From the NCBI RefSeq assembly GCF_017353175.1, contig NZ_JAFMYW010000006.1, positions 1 through 64,000 of the forward strand: DNA of 64,000 bases, in the 5' to 3' direction. The notes under the pieces were generated by a model, which was given only the letters and a program-made list of their open reading frames with translations, had not been told where the DNA came from and made no database searches. Within the stretch, counting starts at the first letter, position 1. The number at the start of each line of letters is the position of its first letter. This DNA is from Fibrella forsythiae (GTDB lineage Bacteria > Bacteroidota > Bacteroidia > Cytophagales > Spirosomataceae). Of this stretch, positions 56,397-63,745 are shown one piece after another. The translations under genes were made by a program, and so were the position numbers.

Positions 56397-56451
56397 TGCC
56401 GCGTTGAACTCGCCGAGTGATCCCTGTCCGAGGTAAGTGGACCCCGTACAG

Positions 56452-57093
56452 CTAAATATGAAGCTTTAGTTTTGAAATCAAATTGGGGTTTGAAATTGGA
56501 ATCACTTGTTCTTTTATAACAGTCAACTTATCCATGTCTCTATTTTCAACGAGACGCCCCTGTTCAATGACGAAGTCGGTAATATCCTCAACTGACACAA
56601 TCCATTTAGTGGCAAATAACTTTAACGTCCGGCCTTTTAAGCCTAATTGAATGGCTCGTCTTTCTAACTTACTTCCTGTCGGACTATGGTCTGGGTCCCA
56701 TTGCAACCTGACTTCAGAATTTGCTAAACTATTTTCCCAATTCTCTCTGGTGGAGTAAACATCTGGCTGGAAAGAAGAATAAACAGCTTTTTCCAACAGG
56801 GTTACAAAATTCTCTAAGCTAATCTCAATCGCTAAAATCTTCTGTTGATTATCTTTTCTTGCCCAACCTGCCCTGTACATCATCCAAAGAAAATTTGGCT
56901 TTATCCATGACATCCTCGAAAAAGAGTAAGCCGGGCCGCCAAATTCTTGATTAGCAATGGCATAGTCAACAATTTGAGGGTTGAAAGCTTGATAAACAAT
57001 GACATTCTCTCCGCGAAGTTGCCCTAATATGTGTTGTCCAGATTGTGGTAATCCAGTTTCGTAACTTAGGTAAGGAATGGTCATTAAATTCAT
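56452..57093 (-). CDS. Cassette gene: DUF4291 protein
   Basis: A 213-residue protein matching DUF4291: VIVYQAFNPQIVDYAIANQE, then MSWIKPNFLWMMYRAGWARK, QQKILAIEISLENF, EVRLQWDPDHSP and WIVSVEDITDFV. The MSWIKPNFLWMMYRSGW-type block is very conserved in the family. Function is unestablished as far as I know. The TAG stop lies in the conserved cassette tail. Confidence 0.82.
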   Translation of the reverse strand: MNLMTIPYLSYETGLPQSGQHILGQLRGENVIVYQAFNPQIVDYAIANQEFGGPAYSFSRMSWIKPNFLWMMYRAGWARKDNQQKILAIEISLENFVTLLEKAVYSSFQPDVYSTRENWENSLANSEVRLQWDPDHSPTGSKLERRAIQLGLKGRTLKLFATKWIVSVEDITDFVIEQGRLVENRDMDKLTVIKEQVIPISNPNLISKLKLHI

Positions 57094-57277
57094 CAGTTAT
57101 AGAAAACTATTATTCGTAAATATCAACTTTGCCCTGTCGCTAAAGACGCTTTTTATTCGTTCCGTCCAGCGGTGACTGACTTGTCAACAGGTACGTGGCA
57201 AACCCACAAGGAACGCTCACTATCAAATGGTTATCCTATCGAATGAAACGTGAAAAGCCCACTTGCATGATTGAATC

Positions 57278-57365
57278 ACCCAACGCCTGCAAAGGCTGAT
57301 GGTGAACACAAAATAAGCCAAAACGCAGGTACGTGACAACCTTTACACCCTCTGCTTCGTTGGGT
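57278..57365 (-). repeat. attC-like site 13
   Basis: ACCCAAC at 57278 and GTTGGGT at 57359; GCAAAGG faces CCTCTGC with one mismatch. Confidence 0.82.
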
Positions 57366-57426
57366 GCCGCTAAGGCTAGCCGGACAGTTTCCTGTCCGAG
57401 ATAAGTGGACCCCGCAGAGCTAAGCG

Positions 57427-58047
57427 TCACTCCTGGGAATGTCGCCTGAAATAGCGACGGTGTACATGAAGCGCGTCTTCAAGCCTATCTATATCGCGCT
57501 GAAATACAGCATAAGCTTGTTGAAAGCGGAGATCACCTTGCAATTTGTTGCTTAGTTTAACATATAGCTTAATCCCATTGTCGGGCTTGAAGTTAGCGAA
57601 TACGGTTTGCTGTCGCTGCCTCGCCTGCAACAGAGCGTTACTAACAGGCTCAAAACTAGGTATCTTGTTGAGTATGGCAACAAACTCATCGAGTTTGAAA
57701 GAGAGGGCTACGTCAAAGCCCTCATAACTCTCCAAGGCTAACCATTCGTCAATAAGTGCAAGGGTTTGGGGCGTGATGCTATCAGAAGGTACATACTGTT
57801 CATCTGCTGTTTTGTCGTTTAGATAAGATATAGCGTGGAGTCTATCAGCGCGACAAACCTGCCAAGCCTCTTCTGCTTCCAAAAGTGAACGCCCTGTTTG
57901 CTGAGCGATCTTCTGGATTGTATCGTGCAAGAATGCGCGTTCAACGGCTGCGCTATCCCCTTCATACTGCTTCAAAAGCTGGGCGGCTTGCCCGACTGGA
58001 ATTGGTATGCGCTGACGTAGTTCACGGAGTTGCTGAGCATACTGCAT
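57427..58047 (-). CDS. Cassette gene: unknown helical protein
   Basis: A 206-residue, mainly helical soluble protein. Its first 50 residues (IPVGQAAQLLKQYEGDSAAV, ERAFLHDTIQKIAQQ) resemble short helix-bundle folds such as UBA-like modules. The middle has ITPQTLALIDEWLALESYEG. No named family recognised. GC content is closer to the core than that of its neighbours. Confidence 0.55.
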   Translation of the reverse strand: MQYAQQLRELRQRIPIPVGQAAQLLKQYEGDSAAVERAFLHDTIQKIAQQTGRSLLEAEEAWQVCRADRLHAISYLNDKTADEQYVPSDSITPQTLALIDEWLALESYEGFDVALSFKLDEFVAILNKIPSFEPVSNALLQARQRQQTVFANFKPDNGIKLYVKLSNKLQGDLRFQQAYAVFQRDIDRLEDALHVHRRYFRRHSQE

Positions 58048-58358
58048 AATAAAAGGTAGGTACGTTATCTGTCGATGTCCAGTATCAAGTAGGGTTTACG
58101 CTTCAAGTTAAGAACCGAACAAGACGAGTCTGTCAAACCGTGGCATTCAGGTACGTTCCCATGTCGCACGAATCGCTTTGTCAGCGGTCTGTCTACGGTT
58201 GATTAGCCTGTTCAACCGAACGGGATACGCCAAAAAAACGCGTTGTCAGCCGGATGCCAGACTGTCAACAGGTACGTGGCAAACCTACAAAGAACGCTCA
58301 ATATCAATTCGTTGTCCTGTCGCCGGTGACGCAAAACGCCTACTTGGATGGACGGGCC

Positions 58359-58444
58359 ACCCAACACCTCAAAGGGCTGATGGCCGCAAGGTAAGCCAAA
58401 CGCAGGTAGGTGCCCTTGACCTTTACACCCTTTGCCTGTTGGGC
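58359..58444 (-). repeat. attC-like site 14
   Basis: ACCCAAC at 58359 and GTTGGGC at 58438; CAAAGGG pairs with CCCTTTG, compensated relative to CAGAGGG copies. Confidence 0.87.
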
Positions 58445-58804
58445 TGCCGCATTGGCCTACTCAGCCAGTTTCCTGTCCGAGGTAAGTAGACCACGCAAAG
58501 CTGACAAACAACACACAACCAAACAAGCCGAGAGAGACCGAAACCAATCTGACCAGGCTGTCAAGCGGTGGCACTCAGGTACGTTCCAATGTCGCACGTA
58601 ATGCATTTGTCGACGTTCTGTCAACGATTGATTGGCCTGTCAGCAGGTACATGGCAGACCAACCAAAACGCGCTGTCGAGCGGTGATTCACCTGTCGCAC
58701 GAAACGCGAAACACCAACAAAAGAACCGCACCGGCGGACCGGTTCACTATCAATTTGTTAGCTTGTCGCACGACTCGCGAAAAACCCACTTGCTTAGACG
58801 GGCC
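58445..58804 (-). other. Gene-less cassette 1
   Basis: The 360 bp between attC-like sites 14 and 15 has no credible gene on either strand. It carries the block GCCGAGAGAGACCGAAACCA and several CTGTCG-type direct repeats, and closely matches the gene-less intervals at 62,798 and 63,231. Confidence 0.65.
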
Positions 58805-58890
58805 ACCCAACAACCGCAAGGGCTGATGGTAGCCACAAGATAAGTCATGATCAGGTACGTTCGACCTTTACAACTTTGCCTGCGTTGGGA
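58805..58890 (-). repeat. attC-like site 15
   Basis: ACCCAAC at 58805 and GTTGGGA at 58884 (last base off). CAAGG faces CTTTG with one wobble. Confidence 0.75.
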
Positions 58891-59054
58891 TGCCGCGTCA
58901 GCCTATCCGAGTGATGCCTGTCAGAGGTAAGTGGACCCGGCAATGCTAACAAACAACGAACGAAACCAAACAAGCCGAGAAAGGCAGAGGCTGTCGAGCT
59001 TTTGCTTTTAAACGTGCTGCCTGTCACAGATAGGCTAGCTTGCACATAATGATA

Positions 59055-59429
59055 TTAGTTTCTGACAGCCTTATTAAAAAGATTTTCATAGTAAGTTTCC
59101 TCTTTCTTTTCGCCAATAAACTCATCAAAAAGACGAATAAAATCTCTAAATGCTACTTCATCGTCACCATAATCTTCAAACCAGATATTCCTCGCCCATC
59201 CCGCTTGTGCGGGTCTATTGTAACGCTCTGCTACAAAATCTCCAAATTCTCTGTCATTGAAGATATTGTTTGCCTCTTCAATTCCATACACATAAAGTGC
59301 ATGCCGATAACCGACTATAAACAGGTCAAGTGCTAAAATGGATACTTTACCCAGATACATAGCAGGACGGCTTCTAAATCTTTCAGACCGTAAAAGATTA
59401 TAAATGCTGTCAGTTTTTTCAATTTCCAT
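59055..59429 (-). CDS. Cassette gene: likely immunity protein to the papain-fold toxin
   Basis: About 124 residues from ATG 59429 (a TTG six codons earlier is open). The block RFRSRPAMYLGKVSILALDL and FIVGYRHALYVYGI is a pattern I associate with bacterial immunity-type proteins (RPxMYLG). The C-terminus is acidic (VAFRDFIRLFDEFIGEKKEE). It lies directly downstream of the toxin gene on the same strand, the usual toxin-then-immunity order. It is AT-rich, like the toxin gene. Confidence 0.65.
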   Translation of the reverse strand: MEIEKTDSIYNLLRSERFRSRPAMYLGKVSILALDLFIVGYRHALYVYGIEEANNIFNDREFGDFVAERYNRPAQAGWARNIWFEDYGDDEVAFRDFIRLFDEFIGEKKEETYYENLFNKAVRN

Positions 59430-59453
59430 AGCCAAATTCAATTCCAAAAATGC

Positions 59454-59497
59454 AATTCTCCTCGCTTATGAAAAAATATATATAAGCGAGGAGAATT
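59454..59497 (-). terminator. 16-bp hairpin between toxin and immunity genes
   Basis: Arms 59454-59469 and 59482-59497 are exactly complementary with a 12-nt A/T loop. It could attenuate transcription from the toxin gene into the immunity gene or protect mRNA ends. Confidence 0.65.
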
Positions 59498-59552
59498 ACA
59501 CAAAATAACAAGTTAAATTTTTGATTAAAAAAAACATCAGTAGATCAACACA

Positions 59553-60671
59553 TTAAAAATCCGTAGAAGTCACCGTAATACCTCCAGATGAATCTAAAGC
59601 ACCCCTCCAAGAATTATAATCTACACCATTTGGGTTCAGATTATCAAATACGGTGTCACCAACTCTTATAGCTGCATGATAGCCATTTGTCGAAATTGCA
59701 GTTAGTCCATTATTGTATAGATCACTAATAATAAATGAACTACTAGATCGAACTTCCAAAAGCTTGCCGCTAATATTACTATTCATCATTGCCTTTTTTA
59801 GAGCATTCGCAAATGGTACACATTGCAAATTCTGTTTAAAAGCTTGTGGTACTTTAGCTGCAAGTTTTCTAGTTTTTTCTAATGGTGTATCTACAGCATT
59901 AAACCCGAGAATATCAGAATAGGTATCACCCCCACCACCGCTGGCACTTGACCCGCCTAAATTGAAACATGCTGTTGATGAAAACATAAAGTCACAACCT
60001 GCATAACTCATTATCTCTCCGCTCGATGTTAAATTTTCAGAAGGGCATAAATAATAATCTATCGTATAACAATCTAGTAGTCGTAATCTAAGATTCTTAT
60101 CATTTACACTTAGATTGTCGCCGATAATTTTTCCATTTTCATAGATATACCCTTTTGTCAATTCCCCATCCCAGCTATATACATTGATCATGCCATCAAA
60201 AGGTGCTTTATTATTTAACCTTTTAGATTTTACAAGATAATTTTCTTCTGGAATTACATTAACAATTTCCTCTATATATTTATCGTCTTTGTCTTTGTAT
60301 ACTACTAAGTAACTCAGGGAGTTCAACAGTATCGTTGTTCGAGGGGTTTGTGTATTATCTTTCTTGTTCTTTATGAATGAAACAGAATAATTCTGTTCAT
60401 AAACAAGAGGTGTAACAACAGCTTCTCCAAACTTAAAATCTAAAAATAAAGATTTCCTCCAATTAGGTACCTTCTTATTTTTGGAGCTTTGACGCAAACT
60501 GCTAAGATTATTATGCTTTTCATTAAACCACTGCTGTACACCTTCAATTGACAAACCTTCTAGTTCGTCTTTTATGAATGGACTTTCGATGTCATAATTA
60601 TTCTGACAAGACAATAAGCCTAAAAGAAAAAAAACGATAAAACATGGCAAAAAACTGCGTGTCTTCTTCAT
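59553..60671 (-). CDS. Cassette gene: lipoprotein polymorphic toxin with papain-like C-terminal domain
   Basis: A 372-residue, AT-rich gene. The lipobox LLGLLSC places a lipidated Cys at residue 22. Residues 25-250 form a presumed delivery or anchor domain with conserved Cys pairs (DCYTIDYYLC, AGCDFMFSSTAC) and a Gly/Ser linker. The C-terminal domain has QNLQCVPFANALKKA (Cys 284), TNGYHAAIRVGDTVFDNLNP (His 332, Asp 343) and DYNSWRGAL, matching papain-fold toxin 2. Such domains are proteases or deamidases that poison rival cells. The adjacent downstream gene is a likely immunity protein. Confidence 0.78.
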   Translation of the reverse strand: MKKTRSFLPCFIVFFLLGLLSCQNNYDIESPFIKDELEGLSIEGVQQWFNEKHNNLSSLRQSSKNKKVPNWRKSLFLDFKFGEAVVTPLVYEQNYSVSFIKNKKDNTQTPRTTILLNSLSYLVVYKDKDDKYIEEIVNVIPEENYLVKSKRLNNKAPFDGMINVYSWDGELTKGYIYENGKIIGDNLSVNDKNLRLRLLDCYTIDYYLCPSENLTSSGEIMSYAGCDFMFSSTACFNLGGSSASGGGGDTYSDILGFNAVDTPLEKTRKLAAKVPQAFKQNLQCVPFANALKKAMMNSNISGKLLEVRSSSSFIISDLYNNGLTAISTNGYHAAIRVGDTVFDNLNPNGVDYNSWRGALDSSGGITVTSTDF

Positions 60672-60872
60672 GACTGTGTGTGTTAGAATTATTGGTGGTT
60701 TATTAGATGTAAAGGTTTTTATCTTTCAAACAAAGTGCAAAAATCAGCATAACATTCTGTCAATCAGACTATAACCCATCAACAGTTACTTAGCAAACCC
60801 ATAAATGACGCTTACTATCCATTCGTTAGCCTGTCGCCGGTGACGTGAAATACCCGCTTACATGAACGAATC

Positions 60873-60959
60873 ACCCAACGCCTCAGAGGGCTGATGGTGA
60901 ACACAAGTTAAGCTAAAACGCGGGTACGTGACAACCTTTACACCCTCTGCCCGTTGGGC
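60873..60959 (-). repeat. attC-like site 16
   Basis: ACCCAAC at 60873 and GTTGGGC at 60953; CAGAGGG pairs with CCCTCTG. A textbook copy. Confidence 0.88.
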
Positions 60960-61015
60960 TGCCGCACTGGCCTACTCCGAGTGATACCTGTCAGAGGTAA
61001 GTGGACCCCGCAGAG

Positions 61016-61339
61016 CTAATCTTGGAGAAAACTATGAAAAAAGGCAGCAACTGAATACAGAAAACTAGTAAGCAAAAACCCTATTAAAATCATTAACCAC
61101 TTTTGCTTATCGATGACAGCCAGATAGTAGCTTATGAAAATAACGTTCAAGCCTGCCTGAAAGGAAAACCACAGATTATCCTTTTGCTTAACACACTCAC
61201 CACAAGGTCCATCACATGAACAACCTGATGAGGTAATGATCATAAAAGTGAGCATAAAAAGCAGGTTGGCAACCAGCACGTGTCCTAGGTGTATCTTTTG
61301 TAGTCGTTGGACCATACGGTTAGGGATTGTGTAGTTCAT
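61016..61339 (-). CDS. Cassette gene: small membrane protein with Cys cluster
   Basis: 107 residues with about three hydrophobic stretches: HVLVANLLFMLTFMIITSSG, FQAGLNVIFISYYLAV and LMILIGFLLTSFLYSVAAFF. Between the first two is CSCDGPCGECVKQKD, four Cys in eight residues or so, a possible metal or disulfide site. No family recognised. The TAG stop lies in the conserved cassette tail. Confidence 0.58.
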   Translation of the reverse strand: MNYTIPNRMVQRLQKIHLGHVLVANLLFMLTFMIITSSGCSCDGPCGECVKQKDNLWFSFQAGLNVIFISYYLAVIDKQKWLMILIGFLLTSFLYSVAAFFHSFLQD

Positions 61340-61402
61340 TCAAATTCATTCTGTCCAGCGGTGACCGACTTGTCGCAAGGTAAGTAAACCCCGCAGAGCA
61401 TT

Positions 61403-61765
61403 TTATTCATCTGGATGCCAGCGAAATGGCACAGTTACAAAAGAAGCAATTTGTTTGCCCGATTTTTGAGCTGGTATCCAGTTTCCACTTGTCAATTTAA
61501 GGACACGGATGGCCTCTTCATCCATACCAAAACCAAACGGCCTGACTATGCGAATGGAATCAACTTCGCCAGTTACAGTAACCCGGAATCTGACGTAAGT
61601 TATTCCTGTGACATTCGCCTTTGTAAAGGCAGGAGTTGCTTTAAGCTGTTTAGTAGAAAAAGAATAATACTCGCGCCAACCTCCTTTAAACGCTGGTTCA
61701 GTGTCTTTTTGAGCATGTGTTACAGCCCCAAAACAGCATAGCAATAAAACTAAGATGTATCGCAT
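61403..61765 (-). CDS. Cassette gene: exported TonB-C-like protein
   Basis: A 120-residue protein with a signal peptide (YILVLLLCCFGAVTHAQ). The rest is a TonB C-terminal-like domain: ITYVRFRVTVTGEVDSIRIV, then MDEEAIRVLKLTSGNWIPAQ and a closing strand FVTVPFRW. Without the usual membrane anchor and proline stretch it is not an energy transducer. Short secreted TonB-C proteins are common in Bacteroidota, with unknown roles. It shares an interval with the gene at 61,016. Confidence 0.72.
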   Translation of the reverse strand: MRYILVLLLCCFGAVTHAQKDTEPAFKGGWREYYSFSTKQLKATPAFTKANVTGITYVRFRVTVTGEVDSIRIVRPFGFGMDEEAIRVLKLTSGNWIPAQKSGKQIASFVTVPFRWHPDE

Positions 61766-61904
61766 GTGTGAATCGGTAATCTGTGAGTGCTGTCGAACGG
61801 ATATTGACTTGTCAACGGGTACGTGGCAAACCGGAAAATACGCTCACTATCAATTCGTTATCCTGTCGCCGGTAACGTGAAATACCCACTGCCATTAACG
61901 GGCC

Positions 61905-61991
61905 ACCCAACGCTACAGAGGGCTGATGGTGAACGAAAGATAAGCGAAAACTCAGGTACGTGACAACCTTTACACCCTCTGCTTGTTGGGT
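61905..61991 (-). repeat. attC-like site 17
   Basis: ACCCAAC at 61905 and GTTGGGT at 61985; CAGAGGG pairs with CCCTCTG. Confidence 0.87.
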
Positions 61992-62043
61992 GCCGATTAG
62001 CACTTCGAGAGTCCCCTGTCAGAGGTAACACGCCAAAGCAGAG

Positions 62044-62547
62044 CTACTGAGAGATGTAATCAGCTTTGAGCTTGTCACCAAAATCACTAAATCGATAAAG
62101 TTTATTGTCATCTGGACTTACTACAAAGTCTTTGTGAATATTTCCAACAACGAATACTTTGTCGAAATTGATGAACTTTTGTTCTCGCAGATCGAAGGCT
62201 TTATCATCAACAATTTTAATCCTGTCAGCTACAAACCAACATATAACTTGATGGTATTCCTTCAATTTGGTGGGTATGCGTTCTTGAATCTTCTCATAAA
62301 CCTCATCCCAGTCTAGACCGATCTGAGTTTCTAAAAAACGCTTTAAAAGCGTGTCATTAATCTTGCCATTATAGAACTGAGTAGACCTAGATATACTCTC
62401 AAATTTAGGCAGGTCGTCAAAGGCATCGGAGTTCATACGCTGCCTATCTTCAGCATAAGAGCCATTCGTAATGTATTCCCGTTTACTGCCCGACGTTTTG
62501 AGTCGGCTTATCAGCCATTTTTTGCTATGATTTACCTTGTTTGACAT
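62044..62547 (-). CDS. Cassette gene: unknown protein
   Basis: A 167-residue basic-then-acidic protein beginning MSNKVNHSKKWLISRLKTSG. The middle has DTLLKRFLETQIGLDWDEVY and EYHQVICWFVADRIKIVDDK. No family recognised. Its TAG stop is the first triplet of the conserved cassette tail. No signal peptide or membrane segment. Confidence 0.58.
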   Translation of the reverse strand: MSNKVNHSKKWLISRLKTSGSKREYITNGSYAEDRQRMNSDAFDDLPKFESISRSTQFYNGKINDTLLKRFLETQIGLDWDEVYEKIQERIPTKLKEYHQVICWFVADRIKIVDDKAFDLREQKFINFDKVFVVGNIHKDFVVSPDDNKLYRFSDFGDKLKADYISQ

Positions 62548-62710
62548 TCTGTCGCAGGTAGATTTAATCTATCGTTCAAAACTCATTTCTCGTTCTATTC
62601 ACTGGTGATTAGCTTGTCAAACGAGACATGGCAAACCGGGAAACATGCTTCATAACAACTCGTTAACTTGTCGGCCATAACGCGCTCACGCCACTTGCAT
62701 GAACAGGAGC

Positions 62711-62797
62711 ACCCAACAACCACGAAGGCTGATGGTGGAAGCAAGATAGGCCAAACGCAGGTACGTTGCTACCTTTACACCTTCGCCTCCGTTGGGC
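62711..62797 (-). repeat. attC-like site 18
   Basis: ACCCAAC at 62711 and GTTGGGC at 62791; CGAAGG pairs with CCTTCG, a compensated variant. Confidence 0.87.
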
Positions 62798-63142
62798 TGC
62801 CGCGTTGAGCGCACCGAGTGATTCCTGTCAAAGGTAAGTGGACCCAGCAACGCTAACCAACAACGCACAAAACCGCTGAAACCGAGAGAGGCCGAAACCA
62901 ACAGATTAGGCTGTCGATCGTGACCGCTCAGGTAGGTTGCCCTGTCGGCCGGAACGCGTTTGTCGACGTTCTGTCAACGGTAGATTGCACTGTCCGACCG
63001 GACGTGAAACGCCAGCAAAAAACGCGCTGTCAAACGGACATTGACCTGTCAGACGAGAGGCGAAATACCAACAAAGAACGCTCACTATCAATTAGTTATC
63101 CTGTCGCCCGTGATGTGATACGCCCACCTGCTTAGACGGGCC
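62798..63142 (-). other. Gene-less cassette 2
   Basis: No credible gene. Contains ACCGAGAGAGGCCGAAACCA near 62,880 and about five CTGTC-type direct repeats. Closely similar to the next interval. Confidence 0.65.
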
Positions 63143-63230
63143 ACCCAACGCCCCAGGGGGCTGATGGTGAACCACAAGATAAGCTAAAACTCAGGTACGT
63201 GACAACCTTTGCCCCCCCTGCCTGTTGGGC
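63143..63230 (-). repeat. attC-like site 19
   Basis: ACCCAAC at 63143 and GTTGGGC at 63224; CAGGGGG pairs with CCCCCTG, a compensated variant. Confidence 0.87.
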
Positions 63231-63578
63231 TGCCGCATTGGCCTATTCAGCCAGTCTCCTGTCCGAGGTAAGTGGACCCCGCAGAGCTAACTAACCAAAC
63301 ACACAACCGCTGAAACCGAGAGAGGCCGAAACCAACAGACTAGGCTGTCAAACGGTGCAAGCCAGGTACGTTGCCTTGTCGACCGAAACGCCTTTGTCAA
63401 CGTGCTGTCCACAGATGTTTGACCTGTCTGACCACACGTGATGTGCCAGCGAAAAACGTGCTGTCGAACGTTGATTCACCTGTCGACCGAGACGCGGAAC
63501 CTAAATAAAAATAATTGTCATTATCAATTAATTACCCTGTCGGCCGTAACGTGGAACACCCCCCGAATTGGACGGGCC
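63231..63578 (-). other. Gene-less cassette 3
   Basis: No credible gene. Contains ACCGAGAGAGGCCGAAACCA near 63,315, then CTGTC-type direct repeats in the same order as gene-less cassettes 1 and 2. Confidence 0.65.
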
Positions 63579-63664
63579 ACCCAACAACCACAAGGGCTGA
63601 TGGGAGTCGCTTTACTCTCGGCAAAATACGTGCCCTGACCTTTACACCCTTGTTTGAGTTGGGA
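63579..63664 (-). repeat. attC-like site 20
   Basis: ACCCAAC at 63579 and GTTGGGA at 63658 (last base off); CAAGGG pairs with CCCTTG. GGGAGTCGCTTTACTC-type centre. Confidence 0.8.
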
Positions 63665-63745
63665 TGCGGCATTGGCCTAATCGCGTGTTTCCTGTCCGAG
63701 GTAAGTGGACCAAGCAGAGCTGACCAACAACATACAGTGCCGATT

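Larger units (their letters stand above)
45920..63560. repeat. Degenerate direct-repeat family in cassette leaders and tails
   Basis: Outside the attC palindromes each interval carries several copies of a roughly 20-nt motif approximating CCTGTCGnnGGTnACGTG on the plus strand. Examples begin at 46,815, 49,449, 55,146, 57,179, 58,316, 60,830 and 61,862. The cassette-tail form is CCTGTCCGAGGTAAGTGGAC (for example at 58,471 and 63,259). Spacing is about 40-60 nt within leaders. Confidence 0.75.
46055..63664 (-). mobile_element. Chromosomal-integron-like gene-cassette array (20 attC-like sites)
   Basis: Twenty imperfect palindromes, 18 of 85-88 nt and two of about 64 nt, are each bounded by RYYYAAC and GTTRRRY boxes with complementary inner L boxes. 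They separate minus-strand genes, usually one gene per interval. On the minus strand the 3' half reads GAGGCGTTGGGT, close to the canonical attC right end GCGTTRRRY, and lies downstream of each gene, as in integron cassettes. Shared leaders and tails extend beyond the sites. No integrase gene is in the window. The gene orientation places attI/intI to the right of 64,000. Without that gene the region could also be an integrase-less attC cluster (CALIN). Confidence 0.85.

Noticed and set aside
58410-58601. Plus-strand open frames inside the array (for example 58,410-58,601, 53,518-53,781, 63,515-63,799)
   Set aside because: They are translations of the attC and leader repeats themselves, share the same nonsense peptide in several copies, and have no start signals.
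46055-63664. CRISPR array
   Set aside because: Repeat copies are 85-88 nt, palindromic, 430-1,900 nt apart, and separated by genes rather than short spacers.
46055-63664. Repeated miniature transposons (MITE-type) as an explanation for the palindromes
   Set aside because: No fixed target-site duplications or terminal repeats are seen. Genes between copies share one orientation, and the box structure fits attC much better. Not excluded for the leader repeats.
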